From a virus: DNA of 64,000 nucleotides. The DNA lies in the IMG/VR virus record IMGVR_UViG_3300023210_000011, positions 62,001-126,000 of that record, one strand, 5' to 3'. Made by a program: the position numbers and the translations under genes. The notes beneath the pieces are model-generated. The model made no database searches. It was not told the origin of the DNA and worked only from the letters and a program-made list of their open reading frames with translations. Positions 27,117 through 35,979 of this stretch are shown here, piece after piece. Positions within the stretch are counted from its first letter, which is position 1, and every line of letters begins with the position of its first letter.

Positions 27117-28241
27117 TCAGCGCCGGAAGTTGCGGTCGTAGGACTTGGCACTCGACGCGTAGCCGATCTCGCCCTGCCGAAGCCCCAGCATCTGGCTGTA
27201 CTCGGCGTCCGTCTTCGGAGCGGTGTAGCCCTCGAAGTCGAACTGGTTCTTGATCAGCTTGTCCAGTCCCTCGTCGTACGTGAGCTCCCCCGAGTCCGAC
27301 ACGTCCACGACGGGGCACGTCTGCTTGTCAGCCAGGGTGAAGTCCAGCAGGCTGACCACCTTCTCCAGGCTGTAGACGGGGAACCCATCATCGCCCTTCA
27401 CGCGCTTCACCTGAGACGCGACCTGGTGGTACTCGTGCGGCCGGGGGTCGTCACAGGAGTCGCAGTCGTACTCGGCTCGCGGGAACTCCACCTCGCCACA
27501 GTGGCGGCAGCGGATCTCCTGGTCTCCGTAGGCAGAGACCTCTCCGTCGGACATGTCCGTGTCCTCGGTCTCGAGCAGCACCTCCTCGCAGTTGGGGCAG
27601 ATGAACACCGACGGGAAGAGGGTGCCAGCACAGCGGCACATCTCACGCGCGCGACGGTTGATCTCCTGCACCACCTTGAAGTGCGAGGACGCCATCTCCA
27701 GGAACTTCTTCCGGAAGAAGCCGACCTCTTCCATGTTCCCGTCCTTGAGGATCTGCTTGCGCTCCCGGATGCTCGACACGGGATCCCAGCTGAAGACCTG
27801 CTTGCCCTTGAGCTTGCCCCGGGAGTAGAGCAGGGGGGACCCGTTCTTCATCACCGGAGTGCGCTGGTAGAGCGCGTAGTGGATGACTCCGACGTAGTAG
27901 CGGTTGACCTCGTCGTACTTCGGCTCGCTCACGTTGGGGTCTTCCGCGTCCGCCCGAGCCCGCAGAGTGCTCCCGTCCTCCGCTTCGCGGAAGTAGCCCC
28001 AGGAGGTGTTCCCCCGCTCGTTGGTGTACTGCAGCTTGAACATCGGCAGACCCAGGTAGGGTGCCGTGACTCCGGGGCGGTCATGGACCGGGTAGCTGCC
28101 GGGGGTGAGCTGAAGCCAGGTGCTCTCACCATCCTTCATCTTGAGCTGATCGGACCACTTGCAGCCCCATCCGTTCCGGCGTCCACCGCCACGGCCGCCA
28201 CGGCGACCTCGATTTGCACTCAGGGGGATGTTGCGTCCCAT
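27117..28241 (-). CDS. Zinc-ribbon replication protein, candidate ssDNA-binding protein
   Basis: 374 residues from ATG 28241 (GAGG six bases upstream; a GTG 13 codons earlier is less likely). The N-terminus is an Arg/Gly tract (RGRRGGRGGGRR), a nucleic-acid-binding type of tail. Residues ~20-170 look beta-rich. Residues ~195-265 contain four Cys pairs (CRCAG, CPNCE, CRHCGE, CDSCDD) forming two likely zinc ribbons. It lies directly between primase and DNA polymerase, where phages of this type commonly encode their gp32-like or other ssDNA-binding protein. The assignment rests on position and composition, since no OB-fold signature can be proved by eye. Confidence 0.5.
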   Translation of the reverse strand: MGRNIPLSANRGRRGGRGGGRRNGWGCKWSDQLKMKDGESTWLQLTPGSYPVHDRPGVTAPYLGLPMFKLQYTNERGNTSWGYFREAEDGSTLRARADAEDPNVSEPKYDEVNRYYVGVIHYALYQRTPVMKNGSPLLYSRGKLKGKQVFSWDPVSSIRERKQILKDGNMEEVGFFRKKFLEMASSHFKVVQEINRRAREMCRCAGTLFPSVFICPNCEEVLLETEDTDMSDGEVSAYGDQEIRCRHCGEVEFPRAEYDCDSCDDPRPHEYHQVASQVKRVKGDDGFPVYSLEKVVSLLDFTLADKQTCPVVDVSDSGELTYDEGLDKLIKNQFDFEGYTAPKTDAEYSQMLGLRQGEIGYASSAKSYDRNFRR

Positions 28242-29182
28242 ACTTGCCTCGCTTGACTGATATTGATTGGGTTGCCGCACACGTGCACAAGTTCTTCTTC
28301 CAGAAGATCATCCGGTTGATGGATGCCGTCGGGAAGCGCCGCCACGTACACGCGCACTGCCTGAAGTTTATGGCTCGCTTTGAGCATCCCTCGACGGCCT
28401 GCCGGGTCGTTGTCCAGGCAGAGCACCACTCGGGAGCTCATCGCTTCTATCGATCTACACTGCGCATCAGACATGCTGCTGCCCATCAGGGCAACCACCG
28501 TCGTCAGCCCAGCCTGACAGAACCACAAGGCGGCCTTGAAGCCCTCGACCACGTACACGGGCTTCCGCTCGTGGCGAAGCTCCGCAACCACCTTGTCTGC
28601 TCTCCAGAGGTACTCCCCTTTGTTCAGGTGAGGTACCTCGATTCCGTACCGGTGCAGCTCTGTCGTGTACACCTTGTACTTTCCGCCGAACTCTGAATCA
28701 TGGCGGCGGCCGACAATGCCAACCAGCCGCCCCTTCTTGTCTCTAACCGGGTAGGTCACCCGGCTGAGCTCTCTGTCGTATCCCACGTCGTTTTCAAAGA
28801 GCACCCGCTCGTCGAACCCCTCTCTCAAGAGGTCTTCCGGGCACCAGTCAAACATCCCCAAGAGCTTCTCGGGGAGGAACACGGGGCCAGGAGAGCGTGC
28901 CTTCTTCTTAGTCCGTGACGTGTCTTTCTGCTGGAATTTCTTCGACAAACGGACAACAGTTGTCCGCTCCTCGCCAGCCATCTCGAGGAACTTCCGGAGG
29001 TTTCCGCCCCCACACCCACCAAAGCAGTTCCACAGCCCGTTCTCGACGTTGACGGAGAAGCTCGGGGAGTTTCCTCCGTGGAAGGGGCAGAACCCCTTGT
29101 AGTTGGATTCCGAGCTTCTCCGGAGGTTTTCGACATACTTGCCGTAGACCTCCAGGAAGTCAGGTTCGGAAGGGGTCTGCAC
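28220..29182 (-). CDS. DNA primase (CHC2 zinc finger plus Toprim)
   Basis: 320 residues. The GTG at 29182 inside the helicase 3' end is preferred because the sequence upstream in this frame is only the shadow of the helicase. The zinc finger is complete: C32, H35, C53 and C57 (FCPFHGGNSPSF ... WNCFGGC). The Toprim catalytic core has VVEGFKAAL (E213) and LCLDNDPAGR (D257, D259). It makes RNA primers for lagging-strand synthesis. At 320 residues it is compact and lacks the C-terminal helicase-binding domain of DnaG or the fused helicase of T7 gp4; the helicase is instead the overlapping upstream gene. Confidence 0.92.
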   Translation of the reverse strand: MQTPSEPDFLEVYGKYVENLRRSSESNYKGFCPFHGGNSPSFSVNVENGLWNCFGGCGGGNLRKFLEMAGEERTTVVRLSKKFQQKDTSRTKKKARSPGPVFLPEKLLGMFDWCPEDLLREGFDERVLFENDVGYDRELSRVTYPVRDKKGRLVGIVGRRHDSEFGGKYKVYTTELHRYGIEVPHLNKGEYLWRADKVVAELRHERKPVYVVEGFKAALWFCQAGLTTVVALMGSSMSDAQCRSIEAMSSRVVLCLDNDPAGRRGMLKASHKLQAVRVYVAALPDGIHQPDDLLEEELVHVCGNPINISQARQVWDATSP

Positions 29183-30572
29183 GCTTCTTCGCGGGCTTCT
29201 TCTTTGCGGGGTCTGCCTTCGGGGGCCCTCCGGCGCCACGCGCCGCGGCTTCGGATTCTTCCATCTTTGCCTTCTCCGCAAGGAACTGCTTGATGCTCAC
29301 CGTGGACTGTTGAACGCTGAAGTCGGATCCTGGGTTGGCGTTGATGACGAAGGGCGGGATGACGGTCTCTCGAGACTTCGAGAAAACCAGCATGATCGAG
29401 GCCCCTCTGCCCGTGGGGTTGGGACCTCGGAAGGCCCGCACAGCGATGTCTGCGTCCTGTCCGATTCCATCTGCGAAGGACAGGTCGTCGAGGTCTCCAG
29501 ACGGCTCCTTGGCGTTGGCGCGGTTGGCCTGGGTGGTGCCTACGACCGGGCACTCACAGAACTGAGCCATGCCCTTGAGGTCCTGTGAGATGTGCCCGAT
29601 CTGCTTCCAGTCCGCGCTGCGCTGCCCAGAACGTCCATCCCGCATCAGGTAGAACCCGTCCACTACGATGAGATCCGGCTGGAACCGCTCAGCAGCAGCG
29701 ATGAGGTTCTCGACCGTACTGGCCTTCCGCTTGCCCTTGTCGCTCAGAAACAGCAGTGAGCGAGTACGTCCGCGGGGGTTCGCGTCTTCTTCCTCCGTCT
29801 CCGCGAGGATCTCCAGCATGTCGAAGAACTCGTCCCTGTCTTCCGGGGTGAGCGCCCCTCTCCGGAGCCGGTCGTAGCAGACTCCGGCCAGGATTGAGCT
29901 CACACGCTTCAGCATCGCTACTCGAGAGATCTCCTTGGAGAAGATCATCACTCGGTAGTTGTCCAGGTACGCCTGCGCGGCGATGGCACAGGCCAGCCAG
30001 GTCTTCATGTTGCCTGGGCGGCCGTAGATGACGATGAACTCTTCGTCCATCATCCCGCCCGTCTTCTGGTTCAGGAGCGTCCAGGGGTAGGGGATGCCAA
30101 TGAGGCCCCCGCCTTCCTCCTGGGTGTTGTACTCCTGGCGCAGAAGATCGACCGAGGCCGAGAGCAGGATGCCCTCGTCTTCATGCGCCTCTACGTTCAT
30201 CCTCCGGAACTTCGGCAGGAACCCATCGAGGATGGCCGTGGGGTCCTGTCCGTCTGCCAGCTCATCCTGTAGGTCATTCAGGAGGACCTGCAGGTCGACC
30301 TGCGACTTCTGGGTACGCACCTCACGGATCAACGCCGGGAGAGAGTTCCGAGAGGGGCTGAAGTCGAAGTCGGGGAACTTCCTCAGGAACCGCTCTACCG
30401 ACGGCACCTCTCCGCGCTGTTGGGGGTCGTGGTACTCAGACCAGAGCCAGGCGAAGCCCTCGTGCGCGGCCTCCAGCGCGAACATCTCAGGGGTGACCCC
30501 TTTCTTCTTTGGAGTCTGAAAGTCCCCGGTCTCCAGGATGTTGCTGATCAGCTCAAGCTCTGGGTGCGACAT
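29160..30572 (-). CDS. DnaB-like replicative helicase
   Basis: 470 residues. Hexameric RecA-fold 5'-3' helicase. Walker A is GRPGNMKT (184-191), preceded by TGGMMDEEFIVIY; a Glu follows in FSKEIS; Walker B strand LIVVDGFYLM has D305; GTTQANR gives the sensor Gln and the later AVRAFRGPN segment a probable arginine finger region. An N-terminal helical domain of ~130 residues corresponds to the DnaB N-domain. The C-terminus ends in a Lys/Ala/Pro-rich tail. It overlaps the primase start by 23 bases, so helicase and primase are co-translated. The ATG directly follows the previous TAG. Confidence 0.9.
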   Translation of the reverse strand: MSHPELELISNILETGDFQTPKKKGVTPEMFALEAAHEGFAWLWSEYHDPQQRGEVPSVERFLRKFPDFDFSPSRNSLPALIREVRTQKSQVDLQVLLNDLQDELADGQDPTAILDGFLPKFRRMNVEAHEDEGILLSASVDLLRQEYNTQEEGGGLIGIPYPWTLLNQKTGGMMDEEFIVIYGRPGNMKTWLACAIAAQAYLDNYRVMIFSKEISRVAMLKRVSSILAGVCYDRLRRGALTPEDRDEFFDMLEILAETEEEDANPRGRTRSLLFLSDKGKRKASTVENLIAAAERFQPDLIVVDGFYLMRDGRSGQRSADWKQIGHISQDLKGMAQFCECPVVGTTQANRANAKEPSGDLDDLSFADGIGQDADIAVRAFRGPNPTGRGASIMLVFSKSRETVIPPFVINANPGSDFSVQQSTVSIKQFLAEKAKMEESEAAARGAGGPPKADPAKKKPAKKRADPFRT

Positions 30573-30851
30573 CTACAGTTCTTCCTCGTTGTGCTGTGGG
30601 GTCTCAGGGGGCGCATCCACCAGCCCGAGGTCTTCGTTGATGACTGACTGGATGTCGCGCACCACCGCAAACAGCCGCGCCACGAGCTCTGCATGCTTCT
30701 CGTCCAGCGTCGTCTCCCCTCCCCCGATGGTTCCCTCGAAGGTGGGTGTGGTGAGGTTGACGACGTAGGCTGCGCGGACTGTGGACTGTCGGACGGAGGC
30801 CTCCACCGAGACGAGCTCGATGGAGGTGGTGCTACGAGGTCCGGATGTCAC
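30573..30851 (-). CDS. Small protein upstream of the helicase, unknown
   Basis: 92 residues from the GTG at 30851, chosen because AAGGAG stands seven bases before it; a TTG two codons earlier is too close to that site. N-terminal beta-type region (STTSIELVSVEASVRQSTVRAAYVVNL) with a Gly-rich turn, then a helix (LDEKHAELVARLFAVVRDIQSVI) and an acidic tail. Its composition resembles the preceding 113-residue protein only loosely. It could be a helicase loader or cofactor by position, but no evidence shows this. Confidence 0.55.
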   Translation of the reverse strand: MTSGPRSTTSIELVSVEASVRQSTVRAAYVVNLTTPTFEGTIGGGETTLDEKHAELVARLFAVVRDIQSVINEDLGLVDAPPETPQHNEEEL

Positions 30852-31173
30852 GGTCAAGCTCCTTGGCCTGCGACACCGCAGAAGCCAGGCTCTCGGACAC
30901 CAGCTCCGCCGCGATTACAACCGCAGCCATCACGCCGTCCTCACTCTGGTCACAGGTCAGGGTGAGGCCGACTGAAACGTCAAAGCCGTTCCCGAAGTCC
31001 TTGTCCGAGTAGGACTGCCGGTAGTTGATCTGGGCCTTCTCGTCGCCGAGCAGCGAGATGAGCTGGTCGTCTTCCATATTGAGATGCTCCTGGGTGATTG
31101 GGACCGAGAAGTCCCGTCTGTCGCTCTTGCCGTTCCTCACTTCTCCGTAGAGCTCGCCGACGGGCCGGCGCAC
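30832..31173 (-). CDS. Small protein, unknown
   Basis: 113 residues from the GTG at 31173 inside a TAGTG overlap with the upstream stop; a shorter start at an internal ATG (MEDDQLISLLGDEK) is possible. It has a beta-rich middle (FDVSVGLTLTC) and a C-terminal helix (AAVVIAAELVSESLASAVSQAK). Nothing matches a family I know. It overlaps the next gene by 20 bases and belongs to the replication operon. Confidence 0.55.
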   Translation of the reverse strand: MRRPVGELYGEVRNGKSDRRDFSVPITQEHLNMEDDQLISLLGDEKAQINYRQSYSDKDFGNGFDVSVGLTLTCDQSEDGVMAAVVIAAELVSESLASAVSQAKELDRDIRTS

Positions 31174-31598
31174 TACTGGAGGGCCTTCGGGATGGTCACG
31201 CGAAGCGTGCCCTTCTTCAAGGTGAACATCTGCCCGTAGATGGCGCGGAGCTCGGGGTTGAGCCGCTCCATCTGCGTGGGATTGACGGTGTACCCGATCA
31301 CCCCGTACCGGAAGAGCTCGTCCATGTGTCCCCGCTCCTCCGCCTCCTCCACGATGTCCTCGGAATCGTACACCTTCTTGTCGGAGCCCGACGACACCCG
31401 GAACTGGTAGGCTCCGATCTTCGTGCTTCCGGCCCCGCCTTCGCGGAGCTCCTTCTTCGCCTCGTTCACGAGGGCGGGCCTCTTCGCCTCCAGCTCGCGG
31501 AGCATGTCCACGGCATCCGAGTCGGCCAGCTTCAGCCGCTCCCACAGGGCGGAAATCTCGTCGTTCGTCTCGAGCAGTGCGTCAACAGCGGTAGGCAT
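31173..31598 (-). CDS. Unknown helical protein of the replication operon
   Basis: 141 residues from ATG 31598, coupled to the uracil glycosylase stop by TGATG; longer readings upstream are shadows of the glycosylase gene. N-terminal ~60 residues are charged coiled-coil-like helices (NDEISALWERLKLADSDAVD, RELEAKRPALVNEAKKELRE), followed by a beta-containing domain (IGAYQFRVSSG, YGVIGYTVNPTQ, GTLRVTIP). This helix-then-beta layout is common in small phage nuclease-inhibitor or ssDNA-accessory proteins, but the resemblance is too general to name it. Confidence 0.6.
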   Translation of the reverse strand: MPTAVDALLETNDEISALWERLKLADSDAVDMLRELEAKRPALVNEAKKELREGGAGSTKIGAYQFRVSSGSDKKVYDSEDIVEEAEERGHMDELFRYGVIGYTVNPTQMERLNPELRAIYGQMFTLKKGTLRVTIPKALQ

Positions 31599-32311
31599 CA
31601 GTGGCCTCCAATCAGGGTCTTGTGGTGGCTGATGAGGGACAGCGCAAAGCGCAAATCCCGGATGGTCTCGTAGGTGTGGCCTCGCCCCTCTTTCACAAGG
31701 GGTCCATCTCCCTTGCGCAGGAGGAAGCCAGGGCTCAGTGTAGGCAGCATGGCGTACCGCACCGGACGTCCGGTGCTCGGGGAGTCGATGGAGATGTCCA
31801 TCAGTCCCCCGCGCTTGTCCATGATGGCCACCTTCTTCCCAAGGAGGGTCGTAGCGGCGACCTTCCCTCCTGCGATGATGAGCAGGGGGTCGATGGCGTA
31901 GATGGTCCGATGCAGGCGATTCCTGCACGCCTTCACTTCTTTCGCGCTCGGGGTTCGATCGTCTTCAGGGCGGCACATCACCGCGTTGGTGAAGAAGATG
32001 TGGCCCTCGAGGTAGTTCCGCAGATTCTCGAAGAAGGCGTCGTTCTCCTCGATCATGCGTACTTCTTCCAGCTCTGGACTGTCCCACCACGCCTTCTCGA
32101 AGAGCTGAAGTAGGAGTCTCCCGGCAGGTCCCACGAATGGGTACCCCGCCTCATCATCTTCGATGCCTGGGGCCTCTCCCACGTAGAGGATTCGAGCACT
32201 GACGCTGCCAGATCCGAAGACTGGCTGCACTCGACTCTCGCAGAGGAGTTCACAGGCGTCACATCGAGAATACTCCTCAAGGAGTGCCCTCAACGCAGTA
32301 CTACCTATCAC
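31598..32311 (-). CDS. Uracil-DNA glycosylase, family 4 type (iron-sulfur)
   Basis: 237 residues. It removes uracil from DNA in base-excision repair. The glycosylase motif YVGEAPGIEDDEAGYPFVGP (from residue 43) and AGRLLLQLF match family 4/5 enzymes. Cys 17, 20, 113 and 129 have the 2- and 15-residue gaps of the 4Fe-4S ligands. The second catalytic motif is less typical (LPTLSPGFLLR where H-P-S/A-x-x-x-R is usual), so activity is likely but not certain. It stands just after the SF2 helicase. A phage with this gene presumably uses ordinary thymine DNA rather than uracil DNA. Confidence 0.88.
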   Translation of the reverse strand: MIGSTALRALLEEYSRCDACELLCESRVQPVFGSGSVSARILYVGEAPGIEDDEAGYPFVGPAGRLLLQLFEKAWWDSPELEEVRMIEENDAFFENLRNYLEGHIFFTNAVMCRPEDDRTPSAKEVKACRNRLHRTIYAIDPLLIIAGGKVAATTLLGKKVAIMDKRGGLMDISIDSPSTGRPVRYAMLPTLSPGFLLRKGDGPLVKEGRGHTYETIRDLRFALSLISHHKTLIGGH

Positions 32312-32323
32312 GATATTTTCTCC

Positions 32324-33703
32324 TTATGGTAGGTCTTCCCATCTCCACTTCCTTATGACTCGGTAGCCCTTTTCTCGGGATTTGCGGATCAGGGAGTGGA
32401 TCATTCCCCGGAACGTGTCCACCGAGGAATCGAGTAGCAGGAAGACAAGAGGGTTCGGCTTTCCGTCGAGGGCACGCAGTACCCGGCCCACACTCTGCTC
32501 GTAGGCGATGGCAGAGTGAGACCTGGCAGCGAACGGGGTCATCAGGACCAGGGTGTCCAGGTCTTTCCGGTTGTACGCCGCGGCCCCCACCCCGAGAGAG
32601 GCGAAGACCAAGTCGGAGCCGTTGAGGCGTTCCAGGCGCTCCTTCGACTTCGTCTTCCCGTGGATCACTGTGCTCCCGGGGTTCTGGGCGTGCAGGTGCT
32701 CCAGGTGGTCGGGGCCATGGGAGAGGGCGTAGACGATCCGTCCGCGCTTCTTGAGCTCATCCAAGAGCCGTTGGATGAGGGAGTTGCGGTCTTCGTTCTG
32801 CGCCAGAACCTTGTGGGCGCGGCCCACATTGAACTTCCCATTCCGATCCAGCATCCCCTTTCGCTCGTCCTCCCGGAAAAACACTCCCATGTCGAGCACG
32901 TAGACCGTGGGGTCGAGGTCCTGCTCCACGTTGGAGTGGAAGATGGGCCCCAGGTTGGTCAGGAAGATGCCCTCGCACCGGTCAGTCCGCACTGGCGTGG
33001 CGCTCAGCCCCAGACGCATCCCAGCCCCCACGGCGCACGCCTGGGAGAAGAAATCCGCGCCCATGATGTGGCACTCATCGTAGATCACCAGTCCGAACTT
33101 CCTGTAGAAGTCCGCAGGGAGTCTCCCGGTCTGCGCCCTGCGCGCCAGCATGTTCACTGTCGAAAGACAGATCCCAGCTTCGTAGTCGAACTTCTTCCCC
33201 TGGATCCAGCCAGTCTCCCCTCGGTAGTCGAAGAACTCGTCGAGCTCTCCCAACCAGTTGTCCAGGTGCGCCCTCTGGGGGCTCACCACCAGAGTGGACA
33301 CCTTCTCATGGGCGGCCTTGTTCCACGCCAAGACGGTCTTGCCCAGGCCACACGCCAGATTCAGGACGCCTGAGTGCGCTGCCTTCAGGTCCTCCCATGC
33401 CTCTACTTGGTTGTCGCGTAGTTGGAATGCCGGCTTGGCGGTGAGGTCGATGCTGTCGAACTCAGTGGGCCGCAGATCTACCACCTCGCAGCCAAGCTCC
33501 TCAACCTGCTTGTCCGTCAGGGTGTACAGCGGGACCTGGTAGTGGAACTTGTGAGTCCGCATGAGGGCGCGGCGCTGCTCTTCCGGGTCGGCCCCGAAGG
33601 TCAGAAGACCTTCGAGGATCCCAGAAGACACCGCAGACCGGGGCAGGAACAGGTGCCTGCCCCGGTATACGACGCCCGCCTCGAGGTGAGGCAGTCTTGT
33701 CAC
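32324..33703 (-). CDS. SF2 DNA/RNA helicase
   Basis: 459 residues from GTG 33703 (GTGA overlap; GAGGAG upstream). Motif I ACGLGKT (117-123), motif II YDECH (208-212), motif III LSATPVRTD (233-241) and motif VI QSVGRVLRA are all present, giving a complete two-lobe superfamily 2 motor of the UvsW/RecG/XPB-like group. N-terminal ~90 residues are a small accessory domain. In T4, UvsW remodels branched DNA and controls origin RNA; a similar role fits the setting beside recombination and replication genes, but the exact subfamily is inferred. Confidence 0.88.
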   Translation of the reverse strand: MTRLPHLEAGVVYRGRHLFLPRSAVSSGILEGLLTFGADPEEQRRALMRTHKFHYQVPLYTLTDKQVEELGCEVVDLRPTEFDSIDLTAKPAFQLRDNQVEAWEDLKAAHSGVLNLACGLGKTVLAWNKAAHEKVSTLVVSPQRAHLDNWLGELDEFFDYRGETGWIQGKKFDYEAGICLSTVNMLARRAQTGRLPADFYRKFGLVIYDECHIMGADFFSQACAVGAGMRLGLSATPVRTDRCEGIFLTNLGPIFHSNVEQDLDPTVYVLDMGVFFREDERKGMLDRNGKFNVGRAHKVLAQNEDRNSLIQRLLDELKKRGRIVYALSHGPDHLEHLHAQNPGSTVIHGKTKSKERLERLNGSDLVFASLGVGAAAYNRKDLDTLVLMTPFAARSHSAIAYEQSVGRVLRALDGKPNPLVFLLLDSSVDTFRGMIHSLIRKSREKGYRVIRKWRWEDLP

Positions 33704-34074
33704 TCCTTTCTCCTCTTCCGGAACGAGGGATACCTCTTTCGGGGGATCCCACTGAGAGCCTGCGTCAGCGTCTCGCTCATGGCGGTAGCGGCGTTGAGGC
33801 TCGAGTTGTACGTGAGCGCGGACACAAAGGTGTCCCCCTCGTCAGGATCCTCTGTGGGGACCGGAACTGACCGCCCGTTGGTGGGGTGCCCCTTCTTTGG
33901 CCCCGGGGTATCTCTGCTCCGGCCGGATTTCCCTGCCTGGACCTTGATCCGGCAGGTTCCTTTGTACCGGCAAGCCCGGCAAGTGCTATCCGTGATGTCG
34001 TAGTAGTCTTCCTCTCCGTAGCACCCTGGCTTCTCCTCGGTATGGGTTGAATATCGGCTTGTGAAGTCACCCAT
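33700..34074 (-). CDS. First gene of the replication operon, small Cys-cluster protein
   Basis: 124 residues; ATG with AGGAG seven bases upstream. The N-terminal half has CYGEEDYYDITDSTCRACRY and KGTCR, a four-Cys metal-binding-type cluster with spacing like iron-sulfur or zinc proteins. The C-terminal half is Pro/Ser/Arg-rich and probably disordered, ending in a strongly basic RKRYPSFRKRRKE. As promoter-proximal gene of a ~16 kb operon it may be an early regulator, but that is conjecture. Confidence 0.65.
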   Translation of the reverse strand: MGDFTSRYSTHTEEKPGCYGEEDYYDITDSTCRACRYKGTCRIKVQAGKSGRSRDTPGPKKGHPTNGRSVPVPTEDPDEGDTFVSALTYNSSLNAATAMSETLTQALSGIPRKRYPSFRKRRKE

Positions 34075-34087
34075 GGACGCTCCTAAG

Positions 34088-34127
34088 ACCCTGGTGATGT
34101 GCTACCAGGGTTATGACAGAGTATGAT
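34088..34127. promoter_or_regulatory. Divergent control region with an operator-like palindrome and a -10-like box
   Basis: This lies between the divergent replication and head/neck operons. ACCCTGGT (34088-34095) and ACCAGGGT (34104-34111) form a perfect eight-base inverted repeat with an eight-base spacer, typical of a dimer operator or a hairpin. TATGAT at 34122-34127 is a good -10-like hexamer for the plus strand; no matching -35 is seen. The palindrome sits just behind it and just upstream of the minus-strand ribosome-binding site, so one protein could control both operons. Confidence 0.5.
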
Positions 34128-34157
34128 GTTCCCTACATCTGGCGCAGAGGTGCAGTG

Positions 34158-35189
34158 ATGGAAGTGATCGACCAGTACGATGACCTGGGCGAGCGGTTCT
34201 CGCGGTCGGAACTCGCAGCACTCGCCACCTCGCTGCTCAAAGAAGCCTCCTGGGTGGAGCGGGATGACCTCCTCGACCGGGACTTCGCGCTCATCCTGGT
34301 GGACGGCGAAGGGAAGGAGCACCGGAAGTTCGCTTGCTACGACGCAGGCTCCACTCTGGTCTCGCAGTGGTACCTCCTGAACGCGACCCACGGGCTCCCC
34401 GACACCGCGATGAAGGTCGCCTCGGTGAACCTGACTCGAGCAGCGCAGCACTACGGAGTCATCACAGACGGAGATCTGGAGAAGGCCGCTTCTGCCCCGC
34501 TGGAGGGAGCAGATGAGCGCCGGGTCTTCCTCTCCGTCGCCCCGTCTCGCCCCTCGACCTCCCCGTCCGTCATCCGCAAGGTGGCATCGGCCTTCGACGT
34601 GATGACGGAGGTGACCCGGGAGTGGGCAGACCTCGACCCCTACGATCGGCATGACGCCGCAGTGGACCTGGTGAAGATGGCGTCCCTCACGGGGGCCACG
34701 GTGCCAGATCACATCTTCCAGTACAGCGGCACGGAGCTCAGCCCGCGCTTCTCCAAGGTCGCACAGGCGCGGCGGGAGTTCACTACCCGTGAGGACACGC
34801 GAGAGGGGTACCTCCGCCTCTCGAAGATGGCCGCGGCGATGGACACCGAGGATGTCGTTGAGGCGATGTTCCTCCTGGACGAGCAGGCGGGTGTGACTGG
34901 CCGCTACGGCGCGCGTCTCCCCGATCCAGTTCTCGCGGTCTACGGGGCCACGAAGGAGGCCGAGTTCTCCTGGATCCAGGGCGGCGACTACGTCAACGAG
35001 CGCATGCTGAAGAGCTACTCCGGCAGCAGCGCGTTCAACGCCACCAGTGGCAAGGTCTTCACGGACGCGGTCTGCGACCGGTTCAAGAAGGACCCGATCG
35101 GCACCTTCAAGGCCATGCCTCCCGAGCAGCAGAAGCTCATGGCCCGCCTCGCCTCCCAGTCCCGAGACAGCAACGATGGCGGCAACTGA
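34158..35189 (+). CDS. Head/neck structural protein rich in K-x-A-S motifs, unknown
   Basis: 343 residues from ATG 34158, preferred over ATG 34113 because GAGG lies eight bases upstream and because 34113 would start upstream of the TATGAT promoter-like box. It is mainly helical. The tetrapeptides KEAS, KVAS, KAAS, KVAS, KMAS, KVAQ and KMAA occur along it, a pattern shared with other head-associated products of this phage. No enzyme motif. It is the first gene of the operon that ends in the portal, so it is probably an internal or neck virion protein. Confidence 0.65.
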   Translation: MEVIDQYDDLGERFSRSELAALATSLLKEASWVERDDLLDRDFALILVDGEGKEHRKFACYDAGSTLVSQWYLLNATHGLPDTAMKVASVNLTRAAQHYGVITDGDLEKAASAPLEGADERRVFLSVAPSRPSTSPSVIRKVASAFDVMTEVTREWADLDPYDRHDAAVDLVKMASLTGATVPDHIFQYSGTELSPRFSKVAQARREFTTREDTREGYLRLSKMAAAMDTEDVVEAMFLLDEQAGVTGRYGARLPDPVLAVYGATKEAEFSWIQGGDYVNERMLKSYSGSSAFNATSGKVFTDAVCDRFKKDPIGTFKAMPPEQQKLMARLASQSRDSNDGGN

Positions 35190-35979
35190 TCTGCAGCTCT
35201 TCCGGGATGAGCAAGCTCACCCCCTGGTCCTACTCCGTGCCTGCCTCCGCCTGTTTGGGGCAGAGGTGCTGGAGTGGGAGCCCACGGTCGTGAAGAGGTC
35301 GATCGAAGACGCCACTGAGGCCACCGTATCTCGCGTGAACTTCGTGAAGATCCTGGCGGCCCTGACCGTCGCGAACCGCGACAACTTCTGGCTGGAGTGG
35401 GAGACCTTCCACTTCTTGTCCCAGGCGTTGAACAACAACCTCCCCTCGGCAGGTGCCATCCAAGATCAGAGCGTCGGACAGATGATGGTGGCGGTGGACA
35501 TCGCTGCCAGCATCCGGAAAGAGCTGGGGACGCTCTCGGAGGTCCCGGAGTTCAGCGACGAGGTGCGGCGGTACATCGCGGCCCAGCTCTCGGAGGCGGG
35601 AATCTGGTTCGTCCCAGAGCCCCTCACCTTCGTCAACCCCCTCATCTCTGGACTCACCCAGGTTTGCGGTGAGTGTGACAATGAGGAGGAGCCGCAGGTG
35701 GACGGCCTCTGCAGCTACTGCACGGATCGGTACGACGCGGACTCTCTGCTCAAGCTCGAACCGGACGAAGAGCTCAGCAAGAAGTACGACGGATCCAAGG
35801 TGCGGGTCATCGAGAAGTTCAAGACGCTCCCCGTCCAGAAGCGGCTCATGGACTACCTGACAAAGCCTGCTACGGTACTCCGCGAGACCCAGGCGGATAT
35901 CTGTACCGCCAAGATCGTGACCGGATTGGAGTACATGATGCACCGCCGGGCGCAGCTGAGCCGACAGGAGGCCGTATGA
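35176..35979 (+). CDS. Zinc-ribbon-containing structural-module protein, unknown
   Basis: 267 residues from ATG 35176, which overlaps the previous gene by 14 bases. It is helical with a CGECDN ... CSYC zinc-ribbon pair around residues 166-185. LRACLRLFGAEVLEWEPTVVKRS near the N-terminus and ISGLTQVCGEC are well-formed segments but match no family I can name. It ends in an ATGA overlap with the next gene. Its position two genes before the portal suggests a head completion or packaging-related role. Confidence 0.6.
   Translation: MAATDLQLFRDEQAHPLVLLRACLRLFGAEVLEWEPTVVKRSIEDATEATVSRVNFVKILAALTVANRDNFWLEWETFHFLSQALNNNLPSAGAIQDQSVGQMMVAVDIAASIRKELGTLSEVPEFSDEVRRYIAAQLSEAGIWFVPEPLTFVNPLISGLTQVCGECDNEEEPQVDGLCSYCTDRYDADSLLKLEPDEELSKKYDGSKVRVIEKFKTLPVQKRLMDYLTKPATVLRETQADICTAKIVTGLEYMMHRRAQLSRQEAV

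Noticed and set aside
25640-28256. Plus-strand open frames of about 380-480 codons opposite the DNA polymerase and zinc-ribbon genes
   Set aside because: They are shadows of well-supported minus-strand genes and their products are Leu/Arg/Val-rich with no recognisable domain.
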